A stretch of DNA of 22,635 nt from positions 1 through 22,635 of the forward strand of contig JBJOGJ010000040.1 in the NCBI GenBank assembly GCA_046048295.1, in the 5' to 3' direction. This document shows, piece by piece, positions 14,752 through 22,560 of this stretch. How positions within the stretch are numbered: the stretch's first letter is position 1; every line of letters begins with the position of its first letter. A program made the position numbers and the translations under genes. The notes under the pieces are model-generated. The model did not search any database. It was not told the DNA's origin and saw nothing but the letters and a program-made list of their open reading frames with translations. The stretch is from CBDCWA01 sp046048295. Lineage in GTDB: Bacteria; Pseudomonadota; Alphaproteobacteria; Rhizobiales; Hyphomicrobiaceae.

Positions 14752-15702
14752 ATGATCATCAAGACCGAGCAAGACGTTACCGCTGCAGTATTGGCCGAAA
14801 TTTCTCGCGCGGATGACCCGAGAGTTGTTGAAATATTGTCGGCCCTTGTCCGCCACCTGCATGACTTTGCTCGCGAGGTCCGGCTGACCGAGGCCGAATT
14901 CCAGGCCGCGATCGGCTATGTCGTGGCACTCGGCCAGAGGACGACGGAAAGCCACAACGAGGCGGTGTTGACGGCCGGCTCACTCGGACTATCCACATTA
15001 ATCTGCCTACTGAATAATGGTCGCAGCGGGCAGGAAGAGACGACAGCGAACCTGCTAGGCCCCTTCTGGCGCGCCGGCGCCCCCTTCATGGAGAGCGGTG
15101 CATCGATCATTCGATCGCCGACACCCGGCCAGGCGCTGTTCGCAACCATTCGGGTCGAGGATACCAACGGCCTCCCTGTCGCGGACGCTGACGTCGACAT
15201 CTGGCAGGCATCGCCGGAGGGATACTACGAGAACCAGGATCCCGACCAGGCGGACATGAACCTGCGCGGCTGCTTCAAAACCAATGCAGGCGGCGAGTTC
15301 AAATTCCGAAGTGTGCTGCCAACCGGCTATCCAATCCCGGTCGATGGCCCCGCAGGCGAACTCGCACGCACGCTGAAGCGTCACAACATGCGCCCTGCAC
15401 ACATCCATTTCCTCATCGCCAAGGAAGGCTTCAAGACACAGACCTCTCAGGTCTACCTGCGCCAGGATCCAAACCTGGAAACCGATGTGCAATTCGGCGT
15501 CACTGAAAGGCTCATTGGGAATTTCACGCGCCACGATGATGGTACGCCTGCTGGCTTCGATACAGATGGTCTCGAAGGAGCATGGTACGAACTGCACTTC
15601 ACTTTCACGCTGGAGCCCGGCGCCTCACGGCTGCCCAAGCCGCCGATAGCAGGCAAGGCAACCGGCGAAAGACCGAGGCTTCAACGCCTCGTACGCGAAT
15701 AA
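14752..15702 (+). CDS. Intradiol ring-cleavage dioxygenase (hydroxyquinol/catechol 1,2-dioxygenase type)
   Basis: A 316-aa non-haem Fe(III) dioxygenase with an N-terminal helical dimerisation domain (about 1-105) typical of the catechol/hydroxyquinol branch. The ligand set is complete: a Tyr in EGYYENQD (158/159), Tyr 193 in LPTGYPIP, His 217 and His 219 in RPAHIHF. LLGPFWRAGAP (101-111), PVDGPAGEL and DVQFGVTERL resemble hydroxyquinol 1,2-dioxygenases more than catechol 1,2-dioxygenases, so ortho cleavage of a trihydroxybenzene to a maleylacetate-type product is the leading guess. No maleylacetate reductase is in the window. The start at 14752 lies one base after the GFA stop and is coupled to it; the frame is open upstream inside the GFA gene, but those residues are not protein-like. 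Confidence 0.92.
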   Translation: MIIKTEQDVTAAVLAEISRADDPRVVEILSALVRHLHDFAREVRLTEAEFQAAIGYVVALGQRTTESHNEAVLTAGSLGLSTLICLLNNGRSGQEETTANLLGPFWRAGAPFMESGASIIRSPTPGQALFATIRVEDTNGLPVADADVDIWQASPEGYYENQDPDQADMNLRGCFKTNAGGEFKFRSVLPTGYPIPVDGPAGELARTLKRHNMRPAHIHFLIAKEGFKTQTSQVYLRQDPNLETDVQFGVTERLIGNFTRHDDGTPAGFDTDGLEGAWYELHFTFTLEPGASRLPKPPIAGKATGERPRLQRLVRE

Positions 15703-15711
15703 TCGAGACGC

Positions 15712-15742
15712 AAAAAAGCGCCCCGCGATATCGCGGGGCGCT
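15712..15742 (-). terminator. Rho-independent terminator of the CarD gene
   Basis: A perfect 26-bp palindrome (15717-15742, centre GATATC, GC-rich arms GCGCCCCGCG) is followed on the minus strand by six T (15712-15717). It lies 36 bp past the CarD stop codon. On the plus strand no T-run follows, so it mainly serves CarD, although the stem could also slow transcription leaving the dioxygenase gene. Confidence 0.9.
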
Positions 15743-15778
15743 CAGAAAATCAGGCAGAAAGGGCTAAGACACCGAAGG

Positions 15779-16897
15779 TCAGGCAGCCTCGACCGAATCG
15801 ACTTCAGCCTCTTGCGCATCGCTCACGGCTTTGCGGCCTTTGGCACTCTTTGACAGGATCTCCGTGATCCTCTGCACCGCTCCCCTTTCGTCGAGTTTCT
15901 CGACTGCGGCCAGTTCGCGAGCCATACGGTCGAGCGCAGCTTCATAAAGCTGGCGCTCGGAGTACGACTGCTCCGGCTGGGCCTCGGAACGGTAGAGATC
16001 GCGGACCACCTCTGCGATCGCGACCAGATCGCCCGAGTTGATCTTCGCCTCGTATTCCTGAGCCCGGCGGCTCCACATGGTGCGCTTCACGCGGGCGCGG
16101 CCCTTCAGTGTTTCCGTCGCCTTCCGGATCACGTCCTCGTCGGCAAGCTTGCGCATTCCAACGCTATCCAGCTTGCTGGTTGGAACACGAAGCGTCATCT
16201 TGTCCTTCTCGAACGTAATGACGAAGAGTTCGAGCGACATGCCCGCAATCTCCTGCTCCTCAATTCCGACGATCCGGCCAACGCCGTGAGCCGGGTAGAC
16301 GATAAACTCGTTGCACTTGAAGCCATGCCGCTGGCTGACCGGCTTTTTCTCGGCTTCGCTCGCCGGCTGGGGAGGATTCGCAGCCGCAGGCTTCGACGAT
16401 TCCACAGGTCCCGACAATTTCTGCGCACGAGGCTTGGCAACGGCAGCCGGCACGGCGCGCTGAACTGCTGCGCCATCGTTCTTGGCTACAGCTGGCTGCT
16501 TTGCCGGATCGGCTTTGTTTGCCGCAACCTTCGGTGCCACAGATACGGGCTTGGAGGTCTTGACGGCCTTGGGCCCTGCCACCCGGGCAGCAGCAATCTT
16601 ATCGACCGCGGCCTTCTTGGCGGTGGTTGACTTGGAAACTTTGGTCGTTGCCTTCGCAGGCGCCTTCGGGGCGGCGGACTTCGCTGGTGTTTTCACGTGG
16701 CTGGCTTGCGACTTGGTCTTGGCAGAGGTTGCGGTTGACTTTGCAGGTGCGGCTTGCTTTGCTGATGCATTCTTGGCAGAGGACGGCGACGTTCCACCAC
16801 CATTGGAAACAGTGGCAGCTGACCGTGTGGGACTGGATTTTACCTTTGCGCTCTTCGACGAGTGGGCTTTGGAGGGGATGTTCTTGGTTTTAGCCAT
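15779..16897 (-). CDS. CarD/CdnL-family transcription regulator with long basic N-terminal extension
   Basis: A 372-aa protein. Residues from about 191 to 355 form a CarD/CdnL-like module: HGFKCNEFIVYPAHGVGRIVG (first part of the Tudor-like RNAP-interaction domain), LFVITFEKDKMTLRVP, then the helical DNA-binding part with WSRRAQEYEAKINSGD including the conserved Trp. Such proteins bind RNA polymerase beta and stabilise open complexes at rRNA and other promoters. The first 190 residues are low-complexity Ala/Lys/Pro/Ser with repeated AKxxA-type segments like histone H1 tails, probably disordered and DNA- or RNA-binding. A typical CdnL is under 200 aa. The ribosome binding site is weak. It is the last gene of the minus-strand housekeeping block and ends at a strong terminator. 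Confidence 0.92.
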   Translation of the reverse strand: MAKTKNIPSKAHSSKSAKVKSSPTRSAATVSNGGGTSPSSAKNASAKQAAPAKSTATSAKTKSQASHVKTPAKSAAPKAPAKATTKVSKSTTAKKAAVDKIAAARVAGPKAVKTSKPVSVAPKVAANKADPAKQPAVAKNDGAAVQRAVPAAVAKPRAQKLSGPVESSKPAAANPPQPASEAEKKPVSQRHGFKCNEFIVYPAHGVGRIVGIEEQEIAGMSLELFVITFEKDKMTLRVPTSKLDSVGMRKLADEDVIRKATETLKGRARVKRTMWSRRAQEYEAKINSGDLVAIAEVVRDLYRSEAQPEQSYSERQLYEAALDRMARELAAVEKLDERGAVQRITEILSKSAKGRKAVSDAQEAEVDSVEAA

Positions 16898-17379
16898 CGG
16901 CGTCGTCTCACTTCTTGCTACAGGTTACCCACGGCAACACGCGCTGCCGGGACAGGCATGCAATCGCTAACGCAGCGAATACACGAGCATCCGCACTAGA
17001 TGTTCAGGACAAGCATTTGTTAGAAGGCACACCCAATCGTTGAGGGAGCCAAAGCCCCCAGTCTCCCTGCCCTCATTTTTTTGGAAGTTGTGATCAGAGC
17101 CGCCGCTTGTCTGAGCAAAATACACTCCTAACTTGCCACGCGCTGCTGTACGGCCGAACCCGAACGGCTTCGACGTTCCAGGTTTGTTTCTTGCTCGTGC
17201 TCTGCGCTCGTCACCGAGGATTGTATAACACAGTCTTCACATAAAATGAAGGGGGCTCAGCACAGTTAGGGTTTTCGAAACGTGCGAATCGCCGCTTCGG
17301 TTTGAAAAAAACCTGCAAAATCTCATAATTTCAAGTGGTTGAACAATAGTCGCAGCGTTATGCAAACATGACCTGCTAC
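16898..17379. other. 482-bp intergenic region between fdxA and carD genes
   Basis: No convincing protein-coding frame. It should contain the CarD promoter on the minus strand, though I cannot place it confidently. A TGTATAAC element is at 17223-17229 and a plus-strand terminator-like hairpin with seven T at 17041-17082. Composition is less GC-rich than the genes around it. The length is unusual for this compact region and leaves room for a non-coding RNA. Confidence 0.5.
17041..17082 (+). terminator. Plus-strand terminator-like hairpin with T7 tail
   Basis: TGAGGG (17041-17046) pairs with CCCTCA (17070-17075), or alternatively AGGGAG (17043-17048) with CTCCCT (17063-17068), followed by seven T (17076-17082). 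No plus-strand gene lies upstream (CarD is on the minus strand), so a small plus-strand transcript would be needed to use it. The loop is large, which lowers confidence. Confidence 0.35.
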
Positions 17380-17718
17380 TCAATCGCCCTCTCCGGAACC
17401 GGGCAGGAAGAACTTTTCATACTTGTTGGCAACATCTCTGTAGTCGTCTGCATCGACCGGCGCCGCCTTCTTGGAAGTAATATTTGGCCACTTCTCTGAG
17501 TACTCGCGGTTCAGCTCTAGCCAAGCCTCGGCTCCTGGCTCCGTATCAGGCTTAATGGCATCCACCGGACACTCTGGCTCACAAACCCCGCAATCGATGC
17601 ATTCATCAGGGTGTATCACCAACATGTTTGCGCCTTCGTAGAAGCAATCGACGGGGCAGACCTCGACGCAATCCGTGAATTTGCATTTTATGCAGTTTTC
17701 GTTGACGACGAAAGTCAT
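17380..17718 (-). CDS. fdxA: 7Fe ferredoxin FdxA
   Basis: A 112-aa seven-iron ferredoxin closely resembling Azotobacter ferredoxin I in its first 60 residues. Cysteines lie at 9, 12, 17, 21 and 25 and at 40, 43, 46 and 50, in CIKCKFTDCVEVCPVDC and CIDCGVCEPECPVD, which accommodate one [3Fe-4S] and one [4Fe-4S] cluster. The C-terminal half is a helical extension (EAWLELNREYSEKWPNI) typical of the alphaproteobacterial form. It acts as a low-potential electron carrier in the cytoplasm. GAGGCGTGAAG precedes the ATG. It lies between the S4-domain gene and the CarD gene on the same strand, with independent intergenic gaps on both sides. Confidence 0.96.
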   Translation of the reverse strand: MTFVVNENCIKCKFTDCVEVCPVDCFYEGANMLVIHPDECIDCGVCEPECPVDAIKPDTEPGAEAWLELNREYSEKWPNITSKKAAPVDADDYRDVANKYEKFFLPGSGEGD

Positions 17719-17883
17719 TCTTCACGCCTCGATTGATCACACACCGCGTCCCAGAACGCAGCGCGGCTGTCATATAGCCTCACTTCAAAAGCTCATGGTC
17801 CAGGTTCGGATACATCGATCCGACGCGAATGCGCAACGACTAAGTTGGCGCAGGAAGTAGCAGTAACCTAGACTTGAATGCGC

Positions 17884-18345
17884 TCATATTTCTCGATTGC
17901 CACGCTTTAGACGGTCGAGGTGACGTCGCTCGCGTTTAGTCGGCCGCCCAGTACCACGCGCCCGCTGAGGAGGCTCGTCCTGCGGTGTTGCCGGTCCCCG
18001 AGAATCGACATTGGCCAGTTGCTCGGGTTCATGTCGGGCCGGTGCCATGGGAGAAAGCTCGGCAAAGAGACCGGCGGCTTCTGAAGCCGGCCCCCTCCGG
18101 GTCCCGACTGCAACAACCTCGATCACCCTGATTTTGCCGCGCAGAGCGAGTGTAATCACGTCACCCGGCTTGACTGCGTGGCTCGGCTTGTCGATCTTGA
18201 CGCGGTTGATCCGCACCTTTCCATCACCCACAAGTCCGGCAGCCAGTGTCCTGCTCTTCACCGCACGAATGAACCACAGCCAGCGGTCGATACGCTGCGT
18301 TCCCGCGTCAGCGACCTCATCCTCCCTGTCGGGCTTCCGGGCCAT
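17884..18345 (-). CDS. S4-domain RNA-binding protein (Hsp15-like)
   Basis: A 153-aa protein with an S4 RNA-binding domain near its N-terminus: QRIDRWLWFIRAVKSRTLA (17-35) and GDGKVRINRVKIDKPSHAVKPGDVITL. This matches Hsp15-type proteins that bind stalled 50S subunits carrying nascent chains. The C-terminal third is rich in Arg, Pro and Gln and ends with a basic TKRERRHLDRLKRGNRE helix. The ATG at 18345 has GAGGG five bases before it and lies 8 bp after the helicase stop; a GTG at 18357 overlapping the helicase stop (GTGA) is the alternative. Either way it is coupled to the helicase gene, fitting a joint role in RNA or ribosome metabolism. Confidence 0.9.
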   Translation of the reverse strand: MARKPDREDEVADAGTQRIDRWLWFIRAVKSRTLAAGLVGDGKVRINRVKIDKPSHAVKPGDVITLALRGKIRVIEVVAVGTRRGPASEAAGLFAELSPMAPARHEPEQLANVDSRGPATPQDEPPQRARGTGRPTKRERRHLDRLKRGNREI

Positions 18346-18353
18346 TCTAACCC

Positions 18354-21300
18354 TCACGAAGAAGACGAGGGATCCTGCGCACGCTTTTGTAGTGCTTCCT
18401 TCAAGGCACCAAGAGCAGCAAAAGGTGAATCTGGATCAATCGCCTTGCTGGCTTGTCCTGACTTGGACGAATGCCTCTGCGATGGCCGCTTGTCATCATC
18501 GCGTCTACGATCCTGCTGCTGGCGCCCACCTTGCTTGAAGTCGCGCGACTGATTCCGCTCGCCACCGGGACGAGAACGATTGCGCTGACCTTTCCGGTCC
18601 GATCCGCCATTTCGCTCTCGTGCCCCAACTCCCGTGCTGGCTTCGGATGAAGCGTCCACAGCCTCGCTAATATTGCTCCGAGCCGATGGCTGATTGTTTT
18701 GTCGGCGCCCTCGATGCTGTCCCTGCTGTGGGCGGTTCTTGCGCTTCGGGCGCCAGATTTCGACAAACTGCTCCAAAACCTCGGTCGCGGCTTCCTTGTT
18801 CTCCTGAGTCGCCGACATCTCTGCGGAAGGCTGCTGTTCAGCTGACTCCGGTGCGGACGGCTCCGTCTCGAGAACCGTCGCAGTCTCAACAGACTGGGAT
18901 GAGGCAGGGGCCAGGCTCTCGGCCAGCTCGTCGTTCTTGACGACTTCACCACCCGGCACACCAGCAACCGTCGTTTCCGTCGCCAAGGACAATTCGCCCG
19001 GACACGGCTCGCCGGTGGGAACAGGTCTGGAAGCCTCCGCCGAAGCGATCTCCATCTTTCGGCGCTCACAACGGAAGCCCAGCGACAACAGGACTTTGCC
19101 GAGTTCATCCGCAGAACAGCCCAGGATGGACATCATATCCGGCGTCACGATGAAACCGCCATCTCCGGTCGAGCCCTTCGGGGGGGCAGCGCTTGCTTCG
19201 CCCACATTTCCGCGCCACGAGAGGAGCGGCCTTATGATATCGGCTAGACGCTCCAGGATGTCGATCCGGATCGCCCGAGGCCCACAGACATGGAACCCGT
19301 AGGCCCGGTAAAAATCCTCTGGGATGGCAACATCCGTCGGCGCGGAAGTGAGACCTGCACGCGGCGTTTCAGGCAATGCGGCGGGGTCGAGGCCATGCGC
19401 CTTGGCGTGCTTTAGCGTCCACAAGGTCAGCGTAAGTTCCGCCGCAGCCGGCTTTAGGAGCACTGGACAGTAGACATTGAAGGCACCAAATCTCACTCCG
19501 TACTTGCGTAGTTGCGCGCGTGCGTTCTGGTCCAGAGATTTGACCTCGTTGGCCACCAGATCCCGCTTCAGAGCCCCAAGGTCTTCACACATCCGGAACG
19601 CGATCCCGCGCGCAAGCCCCTGGATGTCATCGGCAACCGCTATGTCGACGAGTGGCTTGAGGCGCTCGGAAATGTTCGTCGTGAGCCACGAATTGAGCCG
19701 CTCGGTCACCCGCCCCTGGTCCGCAGGCTGGAGATTATCGTCACTGATGAGTACGATCTGAGGCTTCAAGACGTCCTCCCCCGGCTCGAGCCGGGCGATC
19801 TCCTCTCCACGCCAGAGAAGCCGCGCGTCGGTCGTCAACTTGAAGGCGTCGTTCTTGGCAGCGGCGACACGGCGGGCCCGCATCGCAAGCTCCTTGGTGA
19901 GGACGCGCGCGGCGGCATTGCGAGCCGCCTTTCCGTCGACGCCATCAGCTTGGTCTGGATAGAAGCGAAATCCCTTGATACGGCCGACGAAATGCGACTC
20001 GACCATGATCGCGCCTTCATCCGTGATGTCGGCATTCAACTCATCGTTCGCACGGAGCCCCTTCATAAGGGCGCTGGTTCGCCGGTCCACGAAACGTTGG
20101 GTCAGGCATTCATGCAGGGCATCGGAAAGCTTGTCCTCGATCTCCCGCGTACGCTCTTGCCAATATGCGGGATCCTGCAACCATTCCGCCCGGTTTGAGA
20201 CGAAAGTCCATGTACGGATATGGGAGATGCGGTTGGCAAGCGTATCGATATCGCCGTCCGTACGGTTAGCGAAGTTGACTTGGCGCGCGAACCAGTCTTC
20301 CGGGATCACACCGTCCGCCTGCGTGAGGAATCGATACAGTTGCGCGACGAGTTCGGCGTGGTTTTGTGGTGATATCTTTCTGTAGTCGGGGACTTGGCAG
20401 ACCTCCCACAGCCGCTCGACCTCTGCGTGACCGCGCGCCCGTTCTGCAATGTCACGGTCGACCGCCACCGTCTCGAGAGCAATCACGTCGTCCGCCATGC
20501 GGGCTCGGACCAGCCGCGGGTTGGAAGGCAACTGGCGAAGGCTCTCACGAAGTCCTTCAAGATTCGAGAAGTCGAGCTTTCGCGCCCGCCACTGCAGCAC
20601 CTTGACGGGCTCGAAGACATGGTTCTCAAGCCGATCGATCAACTCCGGATCGAAAGGCTCGACGTCACCCGTGACTCCGAACGTGCCATCGTTCATATGC
20701 CGCCCGGCCCGGCCGGCAATCTGACCGATCTCAACCGGTGTCAGCTGACGGAAGTTCTGGCCATCGAACTTGCGCGCCGAGGCGAAAGCCACGTGATCGA
20801 CATCGAGATTGAGTCCCATGCCGATGGCATCAGTGGCGATCATGTAGTCCACATCGCCAGACTGGTAGAGAGCAACCTGCGCATTGCGCGTACGTGGGCT
20901 CAAGGCCCCCATGACAACAGCAGCGCCACCACGTTGCCTCCGCATCAGCTCGGCAATTGCATAGACCTCGGCGGCAGAGAAAGCGACGACCGCAGTACGC
21001 GCTGGAAGCCTGGTTGTTTTCTTCTGTCCCGAATAGATGAGCTTGGAGAGACGTGGACGGGTAATGAAATTCGCCCCCGGCACCAAATCTGCGATCGCTT
21101 CGCGGATGGTACCAGCCCCAAGGAGCAGCGTCTCGAGCTTTCCCCTGGCATGCAGCAGTCTGTCGGTGAATACATGGCCGCGTTCTGGATCAGCACAAAG
21201 TTGAACCTCGTCGATCGCAAGGAAATCGACTGAAACTTCGCGCGGCATGGCCTCGACTGTTGAAACCCAGTAGCGCGCCTCTTCGGGCTTGATCTTCTCC

Positions 21301-21506
21301 TCACCGGTTATCAGTGCGACATTTGCAGCCCCAACCCGGGAGACAATGCGGTCATAAACCTCCCGCGCAAGTAGGCGCAAAGGCAAGCCGATCATGCCGG
21401 ATTCGTGCCCAAGCATGCGTTCGATCGCAAGGTGAGTCTTGCCGGTATTAGTCGGGCCGAGGACGGCGGTCACGTTGCGAGAGCGATGCTCGACTTCAAG
21501 AGACAT
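18354..21506 (-). CDS. Suv3/MgpS-like superfamily 2 RNA helicase
   Basis: A 1050-aa helicase. Motif I is GPTNTGKT (17-24), motif II is DEVQ (99-102, as in mitochondrial Suv3 rather than DEAD/DEAH), and motif VI is QIAGRAGR (262-269), with a helicase C-terminal domain ATDAIGMGLNLDV between. A long middle region of unknown function follows (about 300-830). The final 200 residues are low-complexity, Gln/Arg/Asp/Ser-rich and basic (GRRQNNQPSAR, DRRRDDDKRPSQRH), ending in a conserved-looking DPDSPFAALGALKEALQ. The tail resembles RNase E-type disordered RNA-binding scaffolds. AAGGAG precedes the ATG. It is the first gene of a two-gene unit with the S4 protein. Likely role: RNA unwinding in decay or ribosome handling. 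Confidence 0.93.
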   Translation of the reverse strand: MSLEVEHRSRNVTAVLGPTNTGKTHLAIERMLGHESGMIGLPLRLLAREVYDRIVSRVGAANVALITGEEKIKPEEARYWVSTVEAMPREVSVDFLAIDEVQLCADPERGHVFTDRLLHARGKLETLLLGAGTIREAIADLVPGANFITRPRLSKLIYSGQKKTTRLPARTAVVAFSAAEVYAIAELMRRQRGGAAVVMGALSPRTRNAQVALYQSGDVDYMIATDAIGMGLNLDVDHVAFASARKFDGQNFRQLTPVEIGQIAGRAGRHMNDGTFGVTGDVEPFDPELIDRLENHVFEPVKVLQWRARKLDFSNLEGLRESLRQLPSNPRLVRARMADDVIALETVAVDRDIAERARGHAEVERLWEVCQVPDYRKISPQNHAELVAQLYRFLTQADGVIPEDWFARQVNFANRTDGDIDTLANRISHIRTWTFVSNRAEWLQDPAYWQERTREIEDKLSDALHECLTQRFVDRRTSALMKGLRANDELNADITDEGAIMVESHFVGRIKGFRFYPDQADGVDGKAARNAAARVLTKELAMRARRVAAAKNDAFKLTTDARLLWRGEEIARLEPGEDVLKPQIVLISDDNLQPADQGRVTERLNSWLTTNISERLKPLVDIAVADDIQGLARGIAFRMCEDLGALKRDLVANEVKSLDQNARAQLRKYGVRFGAFNVYCPVLLKPAAAELTLTLWTLKHAKAHGLDPAALPETPRAGLTSAPTDVAIPEDFYRAYGFHVCGPRAIRIDILERLADIIRPLLSWRGNVGEASAAPPKGSTGDGGFIVTPDMMSILGCSADELGKVLLSLGFRCERRKMEIASAEASRPVPTGEPCPGELSLATETTVAGVPGGEVVKNDELAESLAPASSQSVETATVLETEPSAPESAEQQPSAEMSATQENKEAATEVLEQFVEIWRPKRKNRPQQGQHRGRRQNNQPSARSNISEAVDASSEASTGVGARERNGGSDRKGQRNRSRPGGERNQSRDFKQGGRQQQDRRRDDDKRPSQRHSSKSGQASKAIDPDSPFAALGALKEALQKRAQDPSSSS

Positions 21507-21723
21507 TTACGCGGTCTCCTTGAGTAAGCGGACCTGGCAAAATCGAGGATGCCAGCCCCCTGCCTGTTTGAGGTAAGGGGCCGGGCCTATCGCTGTCCGG
21601 ACACCTCACGATGTGTTTACGCCCGACTGGATCAAGCGCATTCAAAGTCAGCGATGAACCTAACCGTTCGGTCGCCGGCAGCAGCCCAAGGAGCGGCCCC
21701 GGAGGTTCTGCCATGCGGAGCGG

Positions 21724-22560
21724 TCAGTTGACCAGTGCAATTTGTCGATTGTTGCGCGAAACGATGTCGACCCGTCGGGCGTGCAGCACGACCTGCCCCG
21801 CGAATGTCGGAACCCGGACCTCGTGGGGCACCATCAGGTCGGCTTCAGGTACCCCCCGCATCCAGACTTCCATGCCCTGCGCGGCAGCCATTTTTCGCAT
21901 GTTCTTGTCGTCCCGGTACCCGGCCACCGGTATGAACCGAACGCGACAGACAGTGGCGACCGAGGTCTGCTCCCCGCGCAGGCCTCTGATCGATGCACGG
22001 CGATGAAAACTTAGCGCTAGATCGAACCTGAATTTGCCATCGAATACGCTGACACGGCGGGCACAAGGATTGGTGGTATATCCGGACGCCAAGGCCATCA
22101 TGGCGGAAAGTGGATCGTAGGCCCCCTTGAGATGATGCGCCCGCACCGGCACGAGGTCGGGAGCGGGGTTACTCGGCGGCTGCATTTCGATACGACTTAC
22201 GACGCCATCGGCAAAGCTTATTTTCAAGTCGCCGGACTTTTTGCGGGATGCGCGGTATTTCATACGGTAGGCGGCCGGCAGTAGAACTCTACCGGACACC
22301 ACCCCCTCCGAATTCGCCTTGCCCTTCCAAGATACCGAGCCCAGTAGGGCCGAGATGCGGGCGTCTCCGTGGACTGCATAACGCGTACCCTGCAACTTCG
22401 ACTGGAAGTAGAAATCCCCGATCTTGATCCCGGCAAGTGAAATCGTATAGGCGCCAGACACCTTCTGCGCCGTTTCCTGGGCCATCGAAGCCGTCGTGCA
22501 GACTGCGAGCCCAAGGATAAGTGTCGCCCGGCGGCTCCAGGAAATTGGCAGATCGCGCAT
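21724..22560 (-). CDS. DUF3108 family exported protein
   Basis: A 278-aa protein when started at the ATG at 22558-22560. It begins with a signal peptide (MRDLPISWSRR, hydrophobic core ATLILGLAVCTTASMA, likely cleavage near residue 27 before QET), so it is exported to the periplasm or outer membrane. The mature part is beta-rich (SGAYTISLAGIKIGDFYF, VHGDARISALLGSVSWKGKA), as expected of DUF3108 proteins, whose function is unknown. The frame is open 19 residues further upstream, but those lack signal character and cross an inverted repeat. AGGG lies about 8 bases before the chosen ATG. It ends 217 bp upstream of the helicase gene on the same strand. Confidence 0.85.
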   Translation of the reverse strand: MRDLPISWSRRATLILGLAVCTTASMAQETAQKVSGAYTISLAGIKIGDFYFQSKLQGTRYAVHGDARISALLGSVSWKGKANSEGVVSGRVLLPAAYRMKYRASRKKSGDLKISFADGVVSRIEMQPPSNPAPDLVPVRAHHLKGAYDPLSAMMALASGYTTNPCARRVSVFDGKFRFDLALSFHRRASIRGLRGEQTSVATVCRVRFIPVAGYRDDKNMRKMAAAQGMEVWMRGVPEADLMVPHEVRVPTFAGQVVLHARRVDIVSRNNRQIALVN

